Source of the DNA: Marisa cornuarietis
Lineage: Eukaryota; Mollusca; Gastropoda; Architaenioglossa; Ampullariidae
NCBI GenBank assembly: GCA_004794655.1
Contig: SMMW01000522.1
Span: forward strand, 186,001 to 250,000
Length of the DNA stretch: 64,000 nucleotides
Direction: 5' to 3'
Shown here: positions 23,750 to 37,700 of the stretch, in pieces
Layout of the letters: each line of letters begins with the position of its first letter
Position numbering within the stretch: the stretch's first letter is position 1
Translations under genes and position numbers: made by a program
The notes under the pieces: model-generated
The model's database searches: none
The model's input: the letters and a program-made list of their open reading frames with translations, nothing else
What the model was told of the DNA's origin: nothing

Positions 23750-26700
23750 ATGAAAGTAGCGGTTGTGCTTGTGGCATTTTTGGGTGCCGTATTTTGCGAC
23801 CCAACACTATACTTCAAAGAAGAATTTGGAGGTAAGAAAAACGAGTTTGACATGCATATTGTTTTTGTATTATTTTAAGTAGCGTTACCTGCTGTCTGTA
23901 TCAACGAACACTGAACGGTCACAAATGATCGATCGCAGATCTGGTTACTGATCATTTGTAAGATGCTTACACCTTTGTCGATTTGTATCTCATGTTAGCA
24001 GTTGTAGTCTCTTGAGAACGCCTTATCATCGCTCTTTGGAATGTTTCAGAAGGAAAGGGTATTTCACATATTGTTTCTTCTAGCTGGATCTCCTCGTCCC
24101 ACCCACTTTACGTGAGACCAATTTTAACAAGTTCTGACGAAAATTTCCATTTTTTTCCAGATGGTTGGGAGGAGAGATGGGTGGCTTCCAAGAGCAAAGG
24201 TAGTGACCAAGGCAAATTTGAAGCTTCTGCAGGCAAATTTTATGGTGATGCAGAAAAAGATAAAGGTATGAATATGTTTTGTTTGAAATGTAGCACTAGA
24301 TGTTTTTCACAAATAGCTCCTATGCTGTTTAGAGGCGTTGTTCAATGCATACGAAAACAACTTAATAGGTTTAAAGCCCAAAACTGTCTAAGTTTGGCCC
24401 CAGATTTCAAATCACGAGAGCAGCAAAAATAATGCAGTTAACCAGAAAATTCGTTTTTTTTTTTTCACAATTTGAAATCATATGCACATCTTCAATAAAT
24501 GTTCTCAGTCTTTCGTGTTGCACAACTTGACATAAACTTTAACAGGAAAAAATTGGAATGGCTCAAATTTGATATAATAATAATAATGGTGTGAGCTTTT
24601 ATAGCGTGATATTCCAACCAAAGCCAGGCTCTCCATACAAACACAAAAAGCACAAGACAGACAAAATTTCCGTTGCTCTGTAAAAATAGAAGAGAGGATT
24701 CATTTGTGTATCATACAAAGCGATCTGCTCTTAAAGATAAAGGTAAATAGAAGCTGTTGTTCATGATAAAATAAAAAGTGAATTCATTTGCATGTTGTTC
24801 TTGAACGATTTATTTTTAATGGAAGTGTTACAAGACCTATTTATTCTTGCTGCTATAAAGCATTCTTGGGGTATTTTTGAAGTTCTTTTATGACTGTTGA
24901 TTAAGAGCAGTCACATGATATGTGTGGTATTGAGAAAAGATTTCTGAAAAGTGAGTTACAGAAAGTAGGTGCTTGATCAAATTGTAAAGAGGGGAGGCAA
25001 GCTGGGCAGATTGAGCAGAAGGAAGCTGGGCATAGCTGTGTACCATTTGATAAGGCGGGTGGCAGCATATTTTAGTTAAAATTAGGCTCCAACCTTGTAA
25101 AGTCACATCACTAAATGTGAAACTCCTCCCAGTTTTATTGCAACATATAGGTTGAACAAAGCCTCCACTGCTGGCATCCCCTTCCTTTTGATCATGTTAG
25201 ATTCATTGTGCAGAATGTAATGACTGACACTTAGAAGCTCAGGTTCAAGCTTAAAGCTCTTAAACAATACCTCATATAAATTCTGTCATTGTTTTTGCTC
25301 AAGGCTTGAGGACAACCCAGGATGCACGATTTTATGGGATCTCTGCAAAGTTTGACAAGTTCAGCAATGAAGGAAAGCCTCTTGTTATCCAGTTTACAGT
25401 CAAGCATGAGCAGAACATCGATTGCGGAGGTGGTTACGTGAAAGTGTTTTCTTCAGATCTCCCTCAGGAAGAAATGCATGGAGAATCACCTTATCTAATC
25501 ATGTTCGGTAAGAGTTGATTAAACATTTCAAAGGTTGGTTTGGCAAGAATAACAATGGCCATACTACTGATTTAAACTTGTATGAGAGTGTACAAAAGAA
25601 ATGTGAAGTATTGCAAAGTATTGTGAAGTAAAATGCTCTAATTTTAAATGCCAAATGAAATTCTGCTTTTTGCATGTGCAGGACCTGATATTTGTGGTCC
25701 TGGTACAAAGAAGGTTCATGTAATCTTCAACTACAAGGGCAAGAATCTCCTGACTAAGAAAGACATTCGTTGCAAAGATGATGTATTTACTCATTTATAT
25801 ACCCTCATTGTGAGGCCTGACAACACATATGAAGTACGAATTGACAATGAAAAAGTGGAGAGTGGAGAGCTTGAAACTGACTGGGACTTTCTTCCTGCCA
25901 AAAAAATTAAAGTAAGTCCAAATATGGCAACTATGTGGCCAGATGTAGTTGGCCCCCTATTTGAAAATGTGTTAGCCAGTGATTATCCAAATCAACCTTT
26001 TGGACACCATTTTGATGATTGTTAATCTTTTGTGTGTGTGTGTGGAGCATATAGTTTGATGCGGCCTCAGAAGTAGCCAATTAAAGTGAATGTAGAAGTA
26101 TTATGAAAGTTTTGTCCAGACTAAAAAATGTATACCCATAGTGCTTTGTTCATATTTTGCAAAATCATTTGAATCATTATAATTGAAAACTTATAAGTCT
26201 GTCTTATAATTTGCTCTTGTTTATTTTTACTTATGATTATTAATGACATCACAAATGCAGGATCCAGAAGCAAAGAAGCCTGATGACTGGGATGAACGTG
26301 AGAAGATTGATGATCCAGATGACACCAAACCTGAGGACTGGGATAAGCCTGAGCACATCCCTGACCCTGATGCCAAGAAACCTGATGACTGGGATGATGA
26401 GATGGATGGTGAATGGGAACCCCCTATGATCGACAACCCAGAGTACAAGGTGTGTATTCTGGTAGTGCATATAAATGCACTCATAATTGCATGGCATATT
26501 TTTAATTAGCCTTGAGAACACCCTATAAAATAGTTCAGTATCTTTGCATCTTTCAGCATCTAAAGGCTGTCCTCAGTTAATTGGATCTGTAATCATTTTT
26601 TTTTTTTTTTTTTTGCAGGGAGAGTGGAAGCCTAAACAGATTGATAATCCCAACTACAAGGGTAAATGGGTCCATCCTGAGATCGACAATCCAGACTACA

Positions 26701-28028
26701 CTCCAGATGACAAGCTGTATCTCTACAAAGATATTGGTGCTCTTGGCTTTGACTTGTGGCAGGTAGGCATTCATACAAGTGTAAATAGGATCACCGCAGA
26801 CTATAAGATTCTGCTTTTAGTAGTAATCCATCTGTTCTAAAAATAAATACATCCAGGCATTGGGGTTGTGGGGTGGGGGTGAATGTAAATCTGTACTAGC
26901 TAGACCTCGTGAGAAAAAAATAAAATAACGATACAATATTTTTAGCTAACATTCCATATTTGAAAGTTTCGTTTGCTTCACATTCAGTTTATAGTAGATT
27001 TACAATGTTTTTTATTGTTTTATATGTATATATGTGTGGTATATATATATATGTAATGTTCAAGATACATTTTTTAACATTCAATGTTGCAGGTTAAATC
27101 AGGAACTATTTTCGACAACATTTTGATAACAGATGATCCTGACTTTGCTAAGGAGTTTGGTGAAAGCACATGGGGAAAAACTAAGGTAAAGTTTTCCCCT
27201 TTCTTTAAAAATGATTGAAATGTACATTTGATATGTGTTTGTTACTCTAATTTAGCAGAAAAGAATTTAATCAAATAAGAAACCAGAACCCTGTTTATAT
27301 TTTGCATTTGAAGAATGTCGTAATTGACTAAAAAATCTCACAAGATATACTGTAACATCACTCTACCAGGCCCCTCTGGTGGGACACTTGAAATAATGTT
27401 TACCCATCCTTCCTTTATCAGATTTTGCAGAAATGCTATGCCTTGTAACTGAATGTTAAAGCATTTCTTCATAGACAAATACTAACAGAAGAGTTTATTG
27501 ACAGTTAAGATTGGTTTGTGATCTGCCTCATTTACATTTGAAATCTGGTAACATTTTGGATGCTGTTAAACATTGCTGTTAAGGTTTCATTGGTATAAGG
27601 AAGAGTATATTCTAATCATGCATGTGGACGTTTGCAGGATCCAGAAAAGAAAATGAAGGATGCACAGGATGAGGAGGAAAGAAAGAAACGTGAGGAAGAG
27701 GAAAAGAAGAGGAAAGAGGAAGAAGGTGTGTACAGTATAAGGTGTGAAAGTTGAGAAAGAATATATTTTAGGACAGCAATCTTAGACTCCATGTTATTGA
27801 CAAATTAAAAAAGCTTTGATACTTTTATCTACGACTTTATCATTGCAGATTCTAAAAAGGCTGAGGAAAAAGAAGAGGAAGATGACGATGAGGAGGAAGA
27901 GGTTAGTTTCATTAATTTTTTAGACAACTTTTGTCTAAATTCTGCATATAATAAAATCTTAAATTGCTTGGTGCTATTAAAATCTTGTGTCTTTACAGGA
28001 GGAAACTGAAGAACATGACGAGTTGTAG
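23750..28028 (+). CDS. CALR: Calreticulin
   Basis: Calcium-binding lectin chaperone of the ER lumen. Exons: 23750-23831, 24161-24265, 25304-25507, 25682-25911, 26261-26449, 26619-26762, 27093-27185, 27638-27725, 27849-27901, 27999-28028. All phases agree and give 405 residues. A signal peptide ([16 protein letters not shown]) precedes the mature start [10 protein letters not shown]. The globular N-domain holds the lectin strand CGGGYVK, the disulfide pair (IDC and DIC) and the free cysteine in IRCKDD. The P-domain carries three PDDWD-type repeats (exon 5) and three GxW...IDNPxY repeats (exons 5-6). The C-domain is a long Glu/Asp/Lys run that ends in the ER-retrieval signal HDEL. The frame is open upstream, with an in-frame ATG at 23582, but that start would bury the signal peptide, so 23750 is preferred. 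ATTAAA at 28398 is a candidate poly(A) signal. Confidence 0.99.
24573..25106 (-). mobile_element. Probable retroelement remnant with L2/CR1-like tail
   Basis: On the minus strand the left edge shows GGAATATCACGCTATAAAAG, then a (ATT)n tail at 24573-24585, as in L2/CR1-like 3' ends. The body up to about 25106 is uninterrupted by stops for 72 codons but shows no domain that I recognise. It lies in a calreticulin intron, antisense to the gene. Confidence 0.45.
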
Positions 28029-29990
28029 TCAGCGATGAAGTGGAAGAGAATGCCGTGTGATTTGATCATCTTCATGGACTTTTCATGTCATCCCATTTGA
28101 TTAATGAACATCAGCCAGAAAGTTTGGTTCAGTTTTCAGTGCTTGGATCATTGAAAAAAGTTGCCCCGGGGGGCTCTTTTTTTGAAAGTGCTATTTATAT
28201 TTTTCAACCATCTTCCTAGACTGTTAAATGCACAGATAATTAGGATTTGTGCAACTTGTTCCTGTTCTTAGGGCTTTAGAACATTATTTTGACTCATCAG
28301 AAACGCATTTGTTCATTTGTGTAAATGAGACAAGGGAAATGATTGTGCTGCTAGTGCTTGTGGGACATGAACTGTGTGATATGCCAAGGTTGCTGGTATT
28401 AAAGTTTTTAAAAAAAAATCAGATTCTTTTATGAGCAAAGTTGAGATTGACTCAAAATGTGGAATGCTGGAAGAGGTGTGCTTGTGCAGGGGTGGAAGAT
28501 GTCGAGCAAAATGGTTTTTTAAGTCACAAAATATGCTGCTACCAGTCAACCATAACAAATCATATTTTTACTGTTTAATGGGGGAAATGATGCTGTAAGG
28601 CAATGGCACAAACTGTGTCCCTCAAATTTCAGAACTTATCAAAAGGCTCGTCAAATAATGACAGAATGTTAAAGCTGCTATTACATTCTGGAAAAAAGAC
28701 CTAATTCAAGCCACATTATAAAAGAATTCATGCTTTACTACCCATTTTCACAACTTTGTACATCTATTTGCTTTCATTTAGCCTTGATAAACAAAACTAT
28801 TGAAAAGTGAATAGGGCCACTCAAATGACTTCTCAAGACTGCTGCATAAGCTTGCTGATTGTTTTACAGATTCACATTTAAATCTGATAGTACATGTCTT
28901 TGTTACAGAAGCAAACAAGCTGTTGGTGGAGATCAAAGAATCAAGCTTGGAAATGGAATGGGACCAAAGTCCCAAGATAAGAAATGAAAAACTAGATCAT
29001 TTTATCAACATTTTCCTTTCAGCAATAGGTTTGAATTGCCTCCTCCCTCATAACCATTTCATAAATCAGAGACACCAAATTTTATCCCTTTGATTTCATA
29101 CTTGTATGTATTAGCATGTGCAGGGGATGATCTAGTGAAGCATACATACAGAGACGGGGCTTTCAACACAGTGTGATTAAGCCCTGCAATGGGTATATAA
29201 TGCTTCTGGTTGAGTGAGGAGAAAGTTTGCTTATTCATCTTATCACCACCACCACCACTCCTACCATTAGGTTAGACATGTAAACATAGGTTTTGTTTGA
29301 GGGGAAGAGGAAGGGTGTAATTTAAAAGCGACACTTTCCACAAAAGCCATTAAACAGCATTAAGAATGCTGCATCTGAATTTTTCAAAACAAAACTGAAC
29401 CCTCTATTTTAATGTAACAGGAATAAAAAGAAAAGCTTTATAAAAAAGTGAAAAATTAACAAAAATAGATCAAATATAATAAATACTGCAAATTTATTGT
29501 GAAAGTATGACAAGTGGAAAAGTTTATAAACAGGTTGCTGTTAACAATGAAAGACATTGTGCATCAGAAGCAGATAAGAAACATGATTATAAGCCTTTGA
29601 AACTTCCAACACAATGCTGAAATTAAGGAAGAGCATGCAAAATGAAGGTCCCTTACAAGGTGACCATGTTTCCTGCAGCACAGGGTAAATGCAGTTGTAT
29701 ATTTCATTCCATTAGAGTAGGATTGCATTACACCAGCACTTGTTTTTGCTTTGACCAGGATATAAATGATATGACTTAAAAAAAAAAATGTACCAGGAAT
29801 AATCAAGACAGGTATGAGGTTTCACCATCATATGCCTGTTGTTAGTAGTCCAGTGTATGAGGATGTGCATAAGAAACAACCAAGCTTTTAAATGCTGTCT
29901 AAAAAGAATGATTATGCTTTCAAAATAATCATATGATGCTAATCAACTTTTGAACCTTACAAATATAATTACACAAAGAAACTGTTAAAC
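28029..29990. other. CALR 3' UTR and intergenic region before the hAT element
   Basis: AT-rich sequence shared by the convergent 3' ends of calreticulin (+) and the Disabled-like gene (-). I see no coding exon and no named repeat before 30000. Confidence 0.5.
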
Positions 29991-29999
29991 AGTGTATAG

Positions 30000-30159
30000 C
30001 CGCGGTTCTCAACCTGGGGGGGCGCAAGCTGGTGAAAAGGGGGCCGCAAAGGCGGTCATTTTCTCATATCTCATATAGGTATTAGTGGCTAAGGGGGGCG
30101 CGCGGACGTACCTTTATTCGTCTGGGGGGGCGTCACAAGTAAAAGGTTGAGAAATGCTG
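30000..30159. mobile_element. hAT-superfamily MITE with 8-bp target duplication
   Basis: A 160-bp GC-rich island in AT-rich DNA. It is flanked by a perfect 8-bp direct repeat, GTGTATAG (29992-29999 and 30160-30167), the length typical of hAT insertions. Its ends are imperfect inverted repeats: CCGCGGTTCTCAACCTGG on the left and, read on the minus strand, CAGCATTTCTCAACCTTTT on the right. The GGTTCTCAACCT core is shared with many animal hAT non-autonomous elements. No transposase is present. Confidence 0.88.
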
Positions 30160-30167
30160 GTGTATAG

Positions 30168-31764
30168 TTTCCTTCTCTTTTTTGTTTGTAGTCACCAATT
30201 CTTAATTTAAGAATAACCTTGTCAGAATGTCATTAAAACATACTTTCAGAAAGTCCAAATGTTTTTAGGCACTGTCTTGCAGAAAGTTCATTCAGCCAAA
30301 CAGTGTGATATGACCATTTTATGTAAAATCAAGCATAATATCACACATAAAAAAAGGATGGAAGATCTGAAACATCCAGGAAACAAAGTGGAAAAACATA
30401 TTGAATAGATTAAGAACAGCTTTCAAAGAAACTGTTTAAATAGTATTTCAAGCCTTTTCACTAAACCATTCAGAATTCAGCTTCAACTTGCATTCAAGCT
30501 TAAAGGTTTACCCATATTTTTCCCTTGTACTCTTCTGTTGCCCACACGCACCTGCATTCACAGCAATAGTCATATATGTATACAGGAAACAGGAGCTTGA
30601 AGTACACATGAAGCTTACAAAATGATGAGAACACATTAACATAGGTTAAAATGTGTGTTGGGCATGAAGAAGCAATGCATCTGCATACATCACAATATAA
30701 AATTGAACCTGATGCCAAATAAACAGGCCAAAGTCAAACACTGTTGGGCAAAATACAAGTTTGGTAAAACTAAGTGATTTTGTAGACTAAAAATACCTTT
30801 CCAAAATAGTGTGAAAGGTAAGAATGTATCAAAATCTCCAACAGTAAAATAAAAGTTGTTCGTCTTCTTTTCTACTTGATGAACCTCCCTTGTCTTCAAA
30901 AAGAAGAGATTTCTGACGGTCAGATAATGTGGGGGGCAGAGGATGCACTTATGTACAAAGATAATCACTTGATATGGTATTCCACTCGTCTTTTCGAAAT
31001 TATTTAAAGTGATATATAAAACAAAAAGTTTGTTCATACAGATATATTGCACAGTGCAAGATATGATGGAAAGGAATTAAAATAGATAAAGAACACTTGC
31101 TGCAAATGTTATGATGCAATAACTCGTCAAAGTTTCACATCTACAGTTTTTAAAGATCACTTTAAGACATGGACAAAAAGATCTGGCTACACGGTATGTT
31201 ATTTGTAAAGCCTTCAAAGTGAAATTCAACTTTGTATAAGTTTGAACATATCTAAGGGCAAAGCCTTACGAAGATCTGATATGAAGTGCTTTTCTTTTTT
31301 TTTTGTTTAGAAGCATCGAGTGGTTCATTTCAGCCCCTTAAAGTATACATGAAATGTATTAGCATTTAAAAAGGCAAGTATTTCAGGCATATTCTCAAAG
31401 AAATGGTTTGGGAAGCTACAAACTTGTCTGATAAGAAATGTAGCATGTTATTAAGGAAAAAAAGATACAAGAATAATTTGATACACCTTTCATTCTTAAA
31501 AAAAAGTTGTGAAAGCATTTAAGCCGGATACGGCTATATCAACTTGCTTGTGATGGTGAAACTGAATTACCTGGAAGATAAATTATGCACTTCCCACTGT
31601 AACAAAATTTTACTGCTTTTATGTACAATGATAAAATCATTTCTGCAAATACTTTTCCATGATCTGGGCATAAAATCCCCATATAAACAATATATGTCCA
31701 TCCTGTGGTTCTCTATGATTCTGGTCTTTGGTCTTCGACTAGATAGTTGCTCAGGAAAGTCGTT
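30168..31764. other. Intergenic / DAB 3' UTR, no gene seen
   Basis: AT-rich sequence between the hAT element and the last DAB coding exon, probably containing the DAB 3' UTR on the minus strand. An open frame of 120 codons at 30690-31052 (-) has no recognisable domain. Confidence 0.45.
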
Positions 31765-34700
31765 TCATGAGTTTGCCTGTAATATAAAACCAGTTTTTTA
31801 TTGACTTATTTCTAACTGCATTAAAGTAAATCAGTCATCAATGGTATGACTAAAAGAAATATTAGTGATTAACAGCATCTATCCCTTCTAACATTCCCTT
31901 ATATTTTCACTGATCCACTGTTACTTCTAACATGGTACAAAAGACCAAAAGCATAAATATGATATAAAGGATTAGATTTCTATAGAAATCTGTCTCTCTC
32001 ACTTACACACACCCATGTATGAGCACACAAACACAAAAAAATGGGATGGTGATGCATATCCAGCATATAATAAGAATAAAAAAAAGAACATATAAGATGC
32101 ACAGTTTCCCTTCAACTTGATTCAGTAATAATTAAAAGAGTAAATATCAGAAGGCCATGTAACTAGGTAAGGCAAATTCAGACCTACCTCTCCATTGATA
32201 GATGCAGAGCTTGGAATAAGAAAACTGTCAGTAAATGGAGAAGCTGCTGCCTGGAAAAAGACACAGTAAAATCATCGTTATACAACGGTGTGAGAAAATG
32301 TTACTGCTATTAAATATATTTTGTGAGACTGTGAAGCTTGAGTAATTCAAAATATACAAATTATGTATTTTCTGTAAAATAACGAATCTTTCACAGTTGT
32401 TGCTTTGAGTACTCAATCATATTAAAAAATGAAAAGATGATAAACAAGTATCCATCTCTAGAATGTGTAAATGGGTATCCAATAGAACTTGCTTTTAAAA
32501 CTGTTTTAAACATTATAATTATCTCAGATATACACATTATAATGTAATATAATAAATATAATGCAGTTGAATTAAATGTACACACAAAACTCTTTTTAGC
32601 TATCTGTTACAACACTAGTAACAAACATGGATGAAAAACATCACAGAGAATGTTTCCATATTGCACTTTAAAAATGAAACATTGTATTCATAATATACCT
32701 GCAATTTCTTATTTAAGAAAAGTCACATTAATGGGCAAAATATCAACACCATAAACTTCAGCTCCATCTAAGAGCCAAACACTGTAGCTCTAATGAGGAC
32801 TATATAGAAAGAAACAGCTTTGAAAGATGTCATTCTTTGTGAGATGAGGCATTCATTTTAGTATTTGGAAAGGGTGAAAAAAGTCTTAACCTAGTTTTAA
32901 TCTGATTAATGATCAGACTCAAAGTACTCAGGCTAAGGCTTTGTGAATGAAGTCAGTGTAGAATTTGAATTGTGTTGATTCATCCGAACTGAATGAGTTA
33001 AAACATATGCAGACTGGTGAAGGTGTCTCACATGCATATTACACCATAGATCCCACGTTTGGGGCTGATGACTTACAAATACAAAAGAACATGCATGCAG
33101 TTGTGATCACACAGGCAAGCACATACACAATCTCTGGCTCGCTCACTCTCTTACATACATACATACATACATATACATCAAGCTGGTGGCAAGCACAATC
33201 AGATCATGCAAAACAAACAAATCATCATGTCTATCACAGAATAATCCTGAAAAAACATATATGGTACTAAAACTCAACAGTAACCAGAATTACAGCTCTA
33301 AGGTTGTGTAAATGTAACCAAAACTATTCAAATATTGTTATCTTAAATATGAGGCAAGTAAAATGTCTAAGAGTTTGCCGGTTACAAAAAAAATAGCATT
33401 AACATAAATTTATAAGTACTATTTAAGTACTTTTGCTTTTTCATCTTATCATTGTGACAACCTATGTCACCAAGGAGGTAGTAAATGATGATAGAAATAG
33501 CAATTTAATTTTTACTATCAACAAATGGGCTGTCAGTATGATTACTGAGTAGATATCAAAGCATCATATGAAGTTAATAGGAATGAAGCTTCCAATGTCA
33601 GAAAAACCATTTCATCCTTGAAATATGCAGAAAAGTAATGGATAGTGCTTGATTCATCATGTATTGTTCCTGTACCTAAGAAAGCCCATGTTTCATGTTT
33701 AAACGATTATAGGCCTGTTGCTCTTACCTTGCACATTATGAAAGTTTTTGAGAGATTGGTGCTACCAGTACTAAAGACCCAAGTTGCTACTTTTCAAGAT
33801 CCCTTGCAGTTTGCTTACAGAGACAGGGTCGGGGTAGAGGATGCTCTATTGTACATGTTACATTCTGTGTACTCTCATCTTGAGAAGAGAGCTGCTTGTG
33901 TACGAGTAATGTTTTTTTATTTTTCTTCTGCATTCCAGACTATTCAGCCGCATCTCCTTGCACAGAAACTGCATAGTATGTCGTTGCATCCATGCACAGT
34001 GAATTGGGTATTAGACTATTTATTGGATAGACCTCAGTATATACGCTGGAATAATACCTTTACATCTAAGATGATTAACACATTCACTGGCACGCCTCAA
34101 GGAACTATTCTGTCCCCGTTTTTGTTTACACTGTACACTTCTGATTTTAAGATTAAGGGAGAGTTATGCCATCTTCAGAAATACTCAGATGATTCTGCTA
34201 TTGTTGGATGTATTTGTGACGACAATGAGAACTTGTACAGAGAGCGCATCGATGAGTTTGTGACATGGTGCGATTCTAACTTTCTTGTTTTGAACGCCAG
34301 CAAGACCAAAGAAATGATATTTGATTTTTGAAAGGAAAAAGGGATTGTCCATCCGGTTTACATCAACAATGAAGCTATTGAGATGGTTACAGAGTACAAG
34401 TACTTGGGAGTATTGCTAGATAGTAAATTAACCTGGTCTAGTCATGTGGATGCTGTTTTAAAAAAAACACAGTCTAGATTGTTCTTTTTGCGCAAACTTA
34501 GATCTTTTCAGGTTTGCAACAAGATGTTGTGCATGTTTTATAAGAGTATGGTGTGTAGTGTGGTAGAGTTTGCAGCGATGTGCTGGGGAGGGAGTGTGTC
34601 TATGCGCGACACTGGCAGGCTGAACAAGCTGATAAGGAAAGCCAGCTCGGTGGTAGGTCAGAGCCTTGAGCCATTTGAACCACTGGTTGAGAGAAGGCTG

Positions 34701-37700
34701 GCTAGGAAGGCTAGAGCTATTTTGCTAGATTCAGACCATCCCCTCCACGGCACACTGAGTGAACTACGCATGCAACGGAGTGGAAGATTTTGTATGCCAA
34801 GGTGTAGAACAGAGCGGTTTCGTAGTTCTTTCATTCCGACTGCTGTTAGGCTCTTTAACAACGGCAGGCCTATTGGCTGATTTTTGATTTTATTCTTTGA
34901 GAATGGTTTTGTATGCTATATGATTTTGGTAGTTGTGTAGAATTTTTTTTTTTTTAAAGGTCATGGATGTGTTTCTGTATGGGAATGTTAAAGTATGTGT
35001 AGTATTGTAGGAATTTGTTATTTGTATTATGTTTATAGGCCCTTGCTGTCAACAAATGTATCTCCGCTGAGGACTAATAAATTTGTCTTGTCTTTTAGGT
35101 GACAGGTAATTTAAAGAAACTCAAATCATTCTTCAGGCACTAGAGAAGAAAAAAATGCTAGTTTTAACAATATTACTGTACTACTTAACACTAGTTATGA
35201 TTGTTGTTAAAGAAGTGTTCTTGTTTATTTATATATAAATATACAAAAATGCTTAGCCTCTAGCCTAACTTAAAAACCTACTAGGTGTGATTTCATCACT
35301 GGGGAGTGAGGTATTGGAGATTGCACTTTTCTCAGGGCCCATTTTTTGTGAACCCTGTCCATCTCCTCTCCTCACTGCCTTACCTTTCAACGCTCTATGG
35401 AGTCAGGTTCCCCTTCCTGACAACTGGGAATTTGTGACACAAATAGGATAATCATGCTGCATTCATGTAATGCTTAAAGATGCTGCCTTCATACACCAGT
35501 GCCCTCAGCAGCCATGCAGGATGATACAATCAAAGTGCCATAATCAACCAATCAATCAAATTAATCAACTTACCCAGTCTCTATCTGAAGACACAATGGA
35601 AGAATCTTTCACATCAAAGGCTTTCAGACCACCAGAGACTCTGTCTACTGGAGTGTCAGTGAAGTGCTCCCACATGCTTTGCGATGGGGCTGAAATGGCT
35701 GACTCACTCTGAATGTCAAATGCAATACTGTCAACTTTTGAGCTTTGTACTGTGTTGATTTTGTCAGACAGTGGGAATCCGAATGGATCCACCATGGCAT
35801 TAAACGGACTTGTCAAAGTCTGACTTGACTTTTTAGCACCATCTGATGAAGACGGGTGGCTTTTTTTAGACCTAAGTGGTACACCAAAAGGGTCATCGTC
35901 AACACTGTCTAGTATCCTATTACTTAAACTTTGCTGCCTGGAGGTCAGGGGCAATGTGGAGTCTTGGTTTGCCACAGAACAAGTATTGGATGTTCTTAAG
36001 GAACTATCAGGTGGTAAATTACAGACATCAGACTGTAGCCCAGTGTTAGAAGTAAAATGATCTACAATGACAGAGGAAGATGTGCTTACACAGGGACTTT
36101 GGGATGGTGGAAAAGGTGCAGATACAGAAGAAGCAGCAGCCTCTATTAAAACAGATGAGGTTTGGCACTGGTTAGGAACTGGAGGCTCTCTGGGTGGGAG
36201 CCGAGGAGGTGGAGGAGGAGGAGGAAAAGCTTGAAAATGCAAGTGGGAGGGAAGAGGTGGTGGTGGCTCACTGGGCATGTCAAACCTGTCTTCTGGTGAA
36301 GATTCTTTAAGCTGATCTCCTGTGGCATAGCTCACTTCCTCACTTGTGGCAGGATAGGGTATACGATCAGGTGGAGCAGGAGGTGGACGAAGTGGTGCAA
36401 CATAAGGAAGAGGTGGTGGTGGTTCTGAGGGAGGAAGAGTAGGACAGGTATCGAAGGGATCATTTTCTTCGGATGCAGCACTATGCAGAACTGCATCCAA
36501 TGGGCCAAAGGGGTCAACAAAAAAAGCTTCTTCCAAGCTGTCACTTGCCTTGCTGGCATCGGATGTGGATGGCTGACCACCTTCAGCCTTGATCTCGTTC
36601 AAGCTCCTCTTGGGTGGTGCATTCAGGTCCTTGAACAAATCTTTAGGGGTCTTGGTGGCTGAGGTCTTTATATCTACAAGATCCTCAAAGAGGCCAGGAC
36701 GCTTGGCAGCAACTGCAGCTGGCTTCTCTTCCTCAAGCTGGCTGGCTGGGCGGGTAGGCTGCAGCAGATTGCTGTTGGCTAAGAAGGGGTCTGCTGCCAC
36801 TGGTGCTGCTGCTGGTGGCCCCAGCCTTGCTGCAGGGCCTGCCATGGGTCCGAACCCCATCGCAGGAGATGCCATGCCAAATGGCATGACTCCTGGCATG
36901 ACTCCAGGCATGACTCCAGGCATGCCATATGGTGGTGGTGCAGGCATAGGCTGACGAAGACCTGGGAATGCTGTTCTAGGACCAATGGCGAATGGATTGT
37001 TAAGGTTAAAGCCTTGCTGTGGAGCTACACCCATGCCCACTGGTGAATGTGTCGGCTGGGATGCTGGTGAACCAAATGGGTCATCACCAAAAGGATCTCT
37101 GGTAACTGGCAGACCTGCTGCTGACCCTACAATGGGCTGAAACACAGCGTTTTTTTCTGTTAGAAACTTACATTTTTATTCTTCATGTTTATTTTTCACT
37201 GATTAGCTTACACAGAAAATTTACAGGTGTCTCAATTACTATAACCAAGGCAAACATGATTTACCTTGAACTATAAAACATTGCTATAAAAATGAAGTAT
37301 TTGTTTTTTTTTTGTTATACGTTTATGAATTAGGTGACTGAAAAGACTTGACAAGGACTGTGATGGAGTAAAAATTAATTGCAATGGACACATTTCAAAA
37401 GTTGTTTTCCCAGACTATCATGCTAAATCTTTTTATTAATTATAGATTTAAAATATATAATTATTTCAATAATTATATTTTTGACCTATATGTTATATTT
37501 CTCTCCAACTACCCCAATAAAATTCAAATACCTGTTGTCCTTGCAATGTTAAAGCTCCAGGCTGCACCAAACCAAATGGGCTACTTCCAGCAGTGATACC
37601 CACACTTGGAACTGGTGTTCCAGGAAACATCGTCATGCCTCCAAATGCTCCCATGGCTCCAAGAGGGTTTGATGAAGGACTCTGCAGCTGTTCCAGATCC

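Noticed and set aside
36589..36954. Plus-strand frame of 121 codons
   Set aside because: Shadow of the large proline/alanine-rich DAB exon on the other strand.
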